Assembly: GCA_016708305.1 (NCBI GenBank)
Contig: JADJGB010000008.1
Location: 434,001-498,000 of the forward strand
DNA length: 64,000 nucleotides
Direction: 5' to 3'
DNA from: Sphingobacteriales bacterium
GTDB lineage: Bacteria > Bacteroidota > Bacteroidia > Chitinophagales > Chitinophagaceae
The translations under genes and the position numbers were made by a program. Shown in pieces: positions 59,856 through 64,000 of this stretch. Position 1 is the stretch's first letter, and each line of letters begins with the position of its first letter. The notes beneath the pieces are model-generated. The model saw only the letters and a list, made by a program, of their open reading frames with translations. It was not told the origin of the DNA and did not search any database.

Positions 59856-60349
59856 AAGGAACATGCCTTCCCGTATTAAACAATTTGCAAAGCGCCTTAA
59901 CCGAAATGTTGCTCACAAAAGGGTCCAAAAGTCCTTTTGGCAAGGCCATCGCTTATTCATTAACGCGAAGGGAGAAGTTGTGTGTGCATACCACAGCCGG
60001 CATTTTGCAAATCGATATTAACCTTGTTGAGAACTCTATTCGCCCCCTGGCATTGGGGCGCAAAAATTATCTGTTTGCCGGAAGCCACGAGCGGGCACAA
60101 GATGCAGCAATGTTGTATAGTCTGTTCGCCACGTGCAGGCTGCACAACATCAATCCCGAACACTGGCTCACTAACCTGTTTGAAAACATAAACAACACCA
60201 AAAAGAAAACCTCCACCTCCTGCTGCCACAAAACTATGCCGCCAACCTTAAACAACAATGACGGGGTTGGACGAAGGGATACTTTTAAAGTTGAAACTAT
60301 AATGCTTGCGGGCAAATGTAAGGGCAATAGCTTCTGTTTTGGTTTTTAG
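59846..60349 (+). mobile_element. IS66-family transposase remnant (C-terminal part)
   Basis: Frame open from the TAA at 59843-59845 to the stop at 60347-60349. IS66 C-terminal features are seen: PVLNNLQSALTEM, SPFGKAIAYSLTRREKL, ENSIRPLALGRKNYLFAGSH and YSLFATCRLHNINPEHWLTN. About 160 residues of a roughly 500-residue transposase remain; the catalytic part is missing. It lies directly against the SusD remnant on one side and an IS1634-like remnant on the other. The last 35 residues look out of place and may come from another DNA. Confidence 0.85.
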
Positions 60350-60720
60350 GATAGCCATTGAGGTGCAGACTGGTAATAGCTTTGCCTTCGGTGCTTTATC
60401 CCAAAATATTCATCTAATAATGCTATGGATCGAAGCTTGGATGCTGGTTCTACCATACGCAGTATGACTATATCCAGCAGTAGCCCGTTCTTTATTTTAT
60501 CGAATCCTACAGCTATAATGAGCTTTGATATAAGCTTATACAAAAAGTTATAATAGACTCCTATGAATTCGGTTTGATTGAGGTACAGTAAGTTGTTTGC
60601 CTGTTTATGGCCAAACAAATTAAGCTGTTTGGTGGACTTCTCAATAAAATCGCTGGCAAGCGACAGTAAATCTAATCGCTCCTGTTCGTTCCAGGTTGAT
60701 CCGATGTGCCTTACAATCAC
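60346..60720 (-). mobile_element. IS1634/IS4-superfamily-like transposase remnant (N-terminal part)
   Basis: About 124 residues: VIVRHIGSTWNEQERLDLLS, ASDFIEKSTKQLNLFG, and a central region with PASKLRSIALLDEYFGI, which resembles the N-terminus of IS1634-type transposases. Coding resemblance reaches further upstream past a TAG codon to about 60760 (VSIQVYKI). The DDE domain is missing; the fragment is cut at about 60346, where the IS66 remnant ends. Family call is moderate. Confidence 0.65.
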
Positions 60721-60961
60721 TCTTTTCCTGTTCTAAATCTTATACACCTGAATGGAGACCAAGAGAGGAGTATTTTATTTTCCGGATTTTGTACATTTTA
60801 ACCCATTAGGTCAGCAAATTACCAAAATAAATAACTAACTACCTCATTTACAATAATTTATACTCTTGCATAAATTGACCCGGACAAGTCAGGAACTACT
60901 TTTTAATGTTGGTTTCCTGATTACTTCAATTGAAAATAGAAAATTTTTTGTTTACTAACTA

Positions 60962-60981
60962 TTTCATTGGATAGGCGACAT
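60962..60981. repeat. IS630 left inverted repeat
   Basis: TTTCATTGGATAGGCGACAT, next to TA 60960-60961. Inner 11 bases match the right end exactly. Confidence 0.75.
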
Positions 60982-60998
60982 ATATCAATATATTTCCT

Positions 60999-61006
60999 TA
61001 CTTTTG
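60999..61006 (+). promoter_or_regulatory. -7 box at the IS630 transposase start
   Basis: TACTTTTG fits TAnnTTTG and ends three bases before ATG 61010. A TTG in the left repeat (60967-60969) is 29 bases away, too far for a standard -33. Confidence 0.45.
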
Positions 61007-61009
61007 CGT

Positions 61010-62060
61010 ATGCAAGGAATAGAAGTACTAATAGCCGAAAAGATGGATGGGAGAAAATTATCCCATGAGCAAAGTGAATATATTCGTATTCAGGCTGTAA
61101 AGCAGGTGCGGATAGAGAACAAAAGCCCTGAGGAAGTGATTAAAACTTTTGGATTGCACCGTGCTAACATTTATAAGTGGCTTGCCAAATATGATGCTGG
61201 TGGTTTTGGATCATTAAAGAGTACGATAGCGAAAGGTCCACAACCAAAACTCACGGAGAAACAGCAACAAAAACTGGTTGGCTACCTGCTTAAAAACCCA
61301 CTGCAATTAAAATTTGAGTATGCACTATGGACAGTAGATATGATAGTGGAATTAATATCAGTAAAGTTCAATGTAAGCTACTCGAATGTACAGGTTGGGC
61401 GATTACTGAAAAAACTTGGATTGAGCAAACAGCGCCCCGTTGAAAGGGCATACCAGCAAGATCCTGTAAAAGTAGATCAATGGTTGAACACAACGTACCC
61501 TGCAATTAAAAAAGAAGCCAAAAATGAAAAGCGTGATATCTACTTTGGAGATGAGGCAGGCTTTCATGCCACGGCACAGTACGGTGCCACCTGGGCTCCT
61601 GTAGGTGAAACCCCTATTATAAAGACCACAGGCAGAAGGCAGAAAGTGAATTGTATATCGGCCATCAGCAATCAGGGAAAGATGCGATTCATGCTTTTTG
61701 AAGAAAAATTCACAGCACTGGTTTTTATTGATTTTCTGAAAAGGCTATTGCACTAAGCAAAAGCAGCCCGTAACCCTTATCGTGGACGGACATAGAACAC
61801 ATTTTACCAAAGCTGTGAAAGAATTTATAAAAGTACAAAATGGGAAACTAAAAATATACGCCCTCCCGTCTTACTCGCCTGAAAGAAACCCTGACGAGCT
61901 GGTGTGGAACAATGCCAAACAAAAAGTTGCAAAAAAGAAGCACACACCCACTAAAAAAACATTCAGAGAAACTGTAGAAGATACCATGAAAGAAATTCAA
62001 AGAAAAACAACCCTTGTGAAAGCCTTTTTTAATGAACCAAATGTCGCCTATGGTAAGTAA
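61010..62060 (+). pseudogene. IS630 transposase in two frames
   Basis: About 350 residues. N-terminal helix-turn-helix (SPEEVIKTFGLHRANIYKWL), winged part (YSNVQVGRLLKKLGLSKQRP), then the DDE region: IYFGDEAGFHA (first Asp), LIVDGHRTHFTKA (second Asp) and SPERNPDELVWNNAK (Glu/Asp). The frame changes at CAC-TAA-G (61751-61757): removing the T restores FLKRLLHKQKQPVTLIVDGH. The ATG 61010 is preferred over TTG 61004. Either a +1 recoding site or an indel; the rest is well preserved. Confidence 0.85.
62043..62060. repeat. IS630 right inverted repeat
   Basis: Runs from about 62041 to 62060 (ATGTCGCCTATGGTAAGTAA), ending beside TA 62061-62062. It contains the transposase stop codon. Confidence 0.7.
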
Positions 62061-62147
62061 TAGACAGTATAGAGTTGTTATTTTTAATGTAGATAAAGGA
62101 CTTCAAAATATCTTGTATATTAGCTTAAAAATAGCGGAGAGTCCTTT

Positions 62148-63232
62148 TTACATTTTCTCCAATTCGTACATCAATTCTTTCAAATCCTGTTTCATCAACT
62201 TGATTACCGATTCAAGTTGGTCGTACATTTTTGCCCTGTTCTTTAGCTGATCAGCTGTGTATTTGCCTCCTTCGCCAAAGTATATATCAATTGGCTTTTT
62301 GTTCTTTTCTTTTTTATTGGATTGTATTTGACCAAATTCCATCCAGCTATTAATCATTTGCTCTCTAAGAGGCGGTTTATTGGCCTCATCGGGACTATAG
62401 TAATTCAGGTAGTACCAGATTGAAGGAGGAAATAGTTCGGAAGATGGGTTGCCCTCCCAAATATCTTTTAAAACATTTCTAACATGAAAAAATCAATTTT
62501 TGGTTTTTGTTTAAGAATCAAAAAGCCAAGGATGGCTTCAACTACGCCTGATGTGATGCCAACAATATCGGCAAGATTACCTTTAGTATTTTTAGCAGCC
62601 AAAATTCCGGTTACAACGGAACCCGTCGCCCCGGCAATGATAGTTCCAACGGTTAATTTGGATTCGGTATCTGCTTCCTTGTTTTTCATAAAGAAAGCTA
62701 TTTGGTCGGCTCTTTCTTCCTCACAATCTATTTCAGATGAAACAGCTGATATTTCAAGAGATGACAAGTCTATTTTCTGATTTATTTTTTGATGTATCTC
62801 TATTAGTTCTATTCGGTTTTCGAGTAGCTTGTTTGCCCGATATTCTTTCTTTTTACTCATAAACACTTTCAGTAAATCCAGCGTACCAATTGCATTGGCA
62901 ATATTCAGACTGTTGCGACTGAAATTTGCAGTCAACATTGTGTCAAGAGCTATTTTATGAATCGGTTTTGGCAAATCCTCCACTTCATAATTGTAAATAT
63001 TTTGTTGATTGCAATTCCTTTGATTTGAAAATGTGTATAGTTGGCCTTTTTGAGAGGAGACACAGGAGGAAAAAGCTACAATAAACAATACATTTCTTAT
63101 TGAATGATGGTGTAAGTGCTTCAAAATTTGCCTTCCTTTGTTTACCATTGTTCGTTTAATAGAAAATGTATAGAGTAATGTGACTATAGCCAGAACTATT
63201 ATTAGCCACATCTTCTTGTATAATAAAATCAA
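62148..63232 (-). pseudogene. Unknown envelope-associated protein, one frameshift
   Basis: About 360 residues when joined; not recognised. An in-frame ATG at 63148 gives a lipoprotein-like start (VLFIVAFSSCVSSQ), while 63232 adds an extra hydrophobic segment. The middle is helical and charged (KKKEYRANKLLENRIELIEI; SSEIDCEEERADQIAFFM), then a glycine-rich double membrane segment (VGTIIAGATGSVVTGILAAK; NLADIVGITSGVVEAILGFL). The frame is lost at aaaaaa 62487-62492 (one base missing) and resumes FHVRNVLKDIWEGNPSSELF, ending with a charged coiled region (LESVIKLMKQDLKELMYELE). It sits between the IS630 and the DivIC-like gene, on the same strand as the latter. Confidence 0.65.
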
Positions 63233-63240
63233 GGAATTTC

Positions 63241-63620
63241 TTATTCGTAACTCTTTTTTGTATGGTCTTCCGTTAAAAAAAGGTCTTCATTCTCACGTTT
63301 CATCAGGTATTTTTCTCTGGCAACTTTTTCAATCACTGCAGGGTTGGTTTCCAGATTAGTTTTAATTTGTTTCAGATCTGAAAGTTCTTTTAAAAGTGTG
63401 CCTTGCTTTGCTCCAATTCGTTCAGTTCTTTCTTTCTTTCTATTGTTGTAAGCAAATCATTTTTATCCAAAAAAACCATAATCACCGCAAATGCTACTGC
63501 TGTGAGCAAAAATTTATTGGTTAGAAAACGTGAAATCTTACTCAACGCTCCTCCCCGTTTAACCCTTTTGTTTTCTAATACCGGTTCTTTTTCGGAAATA
63601 AAGTCAACAAATTCTTCCAT
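63241..63620 (-). pseudogene. DivIC/FtsB-like septum formation initiator, one frameshift
   Basis: About 126 residues when joined: cytoplasmic N-terminus (MEEFVDFISEKEPVLENKRV), one transmembrane helix (FLLTAVAFAVIMVFL, about 40-55), then a coiled coil (ERKKELNELEQSK; LLKELSDLKQIKTNLETN) and the family's VIEKVAREKYLMKRENEDLF region. The frame breaks at tt 63403-63404 (one A missing on the coding strand). It acts in the division complex with FtsL and FtsQ. Next to enolase, the usual order. Confidence 0.85.
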
Positions 63621-63685
63621 AGCTGCAAGATAAAAAAAACTCTCTGTATTTTGTACAGAAAGTTTTTACACATAGGTGAACAAGC

Positions 63686-64000
<315 letters not shown>

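Larger units (their letters stand above)
60960..62062 (+). mobile_element. IS630-family insertion sequence, about 1.1 kb
   Basis: TA at 60960-60961 and TA at 62061-62062 bound the element, the IS630 target being TA. Just inside, the ends form an imperfect inverted repeat of about 20 bp (15 of 20 identical), with ATAGGCGACAT (60971-60981) exactly matched by ATGTCGCCTAT (62041-62051). The transposase gene fills most of it and its stop codon overlaps the right repeat. It is the best-preserved element in this IS nest. Confidence 0.85.

Noticed and set aside
59885..60349. Host gene for a small protein
   Set aside because: The frame matches the IS66 transposase C-terminus (NSIRPLALGRKNYLFAGSH) and lacks its N-terminal part.

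Overview
The window is chromosomal DNA of a member of the Bacteroidota, most likely Chitinophagales/Chitinophagaceae-like. The signs are SusC/SusD pairs, an ECF sigma/FecR pair, gldE, a TamL-type outer-membrane protein, the 30-residue AURKAIP1/COX24-type protein, promoters of the form TTG-N19-TAnnTTTG, and few Shine-Dalgarno sites. The family placement is inferred.

Layout. 1-4.3 kb: branched-chain amino-acid genes on the minus strand (leuA, a broken double-ATPase ABC gene, leuB, ilvD running off the left edge). 4.4-8.8 kb: a helical-repeat protein, an aldo/keto reductase, a gap with REP-like repeats, a DUF302 gene with an internal stop, and transaldolase. 8.8-25 kb: envelope and nucleic-acid housekeeping (LolC/E-type permease, TrmH methyltransferase, TamL, truB, asparaginase-like protein, rng, a tiny ribosome-associated protein, TPR protein, HU, mutY, ssb, gldE, DUF3109, LutB-like protein, polysaccharide deacetylase, hpf). 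25-29 kb: purH, comEC, SemiSWEET. 29.2-38.9 kb: a complete small polysaccharide utilisation locus (ECF sigma, FecR, STN-bearing SusC, SusD, two GH43 enzymes), probably for arabinan or arabinose-containing hemicellulose. 39-53.7 kb: sixA, purF, SRP RNA with a clear promoter, a CPBP protease, two HTH/membrane-protein modules, YegP, a LytTR two-component system with a LiaF-like membrane protein, ade, trmD, an S4 protein, an M20 peptidase and an OmpA protein. 53.9-59.9 kb: a second, truncated polysaccharide locus (SusD remnant, GH88, DUF2264, GH95). It is cut by a nest of insertion sequences at 59.8-62.1 kb: an IS66 remnant, an IS1634-like remnant, and an IS630 element with terminal inverted repeats and TA ends. 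62.1-64 kb: a conserved unknown, a DivIC/FtsB-like protein and the end of enolase.

The most striking global property is that about fifteen genes are interrupted by single-base indels, nearly all in short homopolymers, and two more by in-frame stops. Many are housekeeping genes, and in each case the other frame continues the same protein immediately. Sequencing or assembly error is the simplest explanation. Only the second SusD gene and the IS66/IS1634 fragments show true structural decay. No CRISPR array, prophage, defence island or tRNA was seen, and no clearly undescribed system. The best leads are the asymmetric ABC protein inside the leu cluster, promoter elements that abut start codons (leaderless mRNAs), the 71-bp inverted-repeat element beside rng, and the paired HTH/membrane modules.
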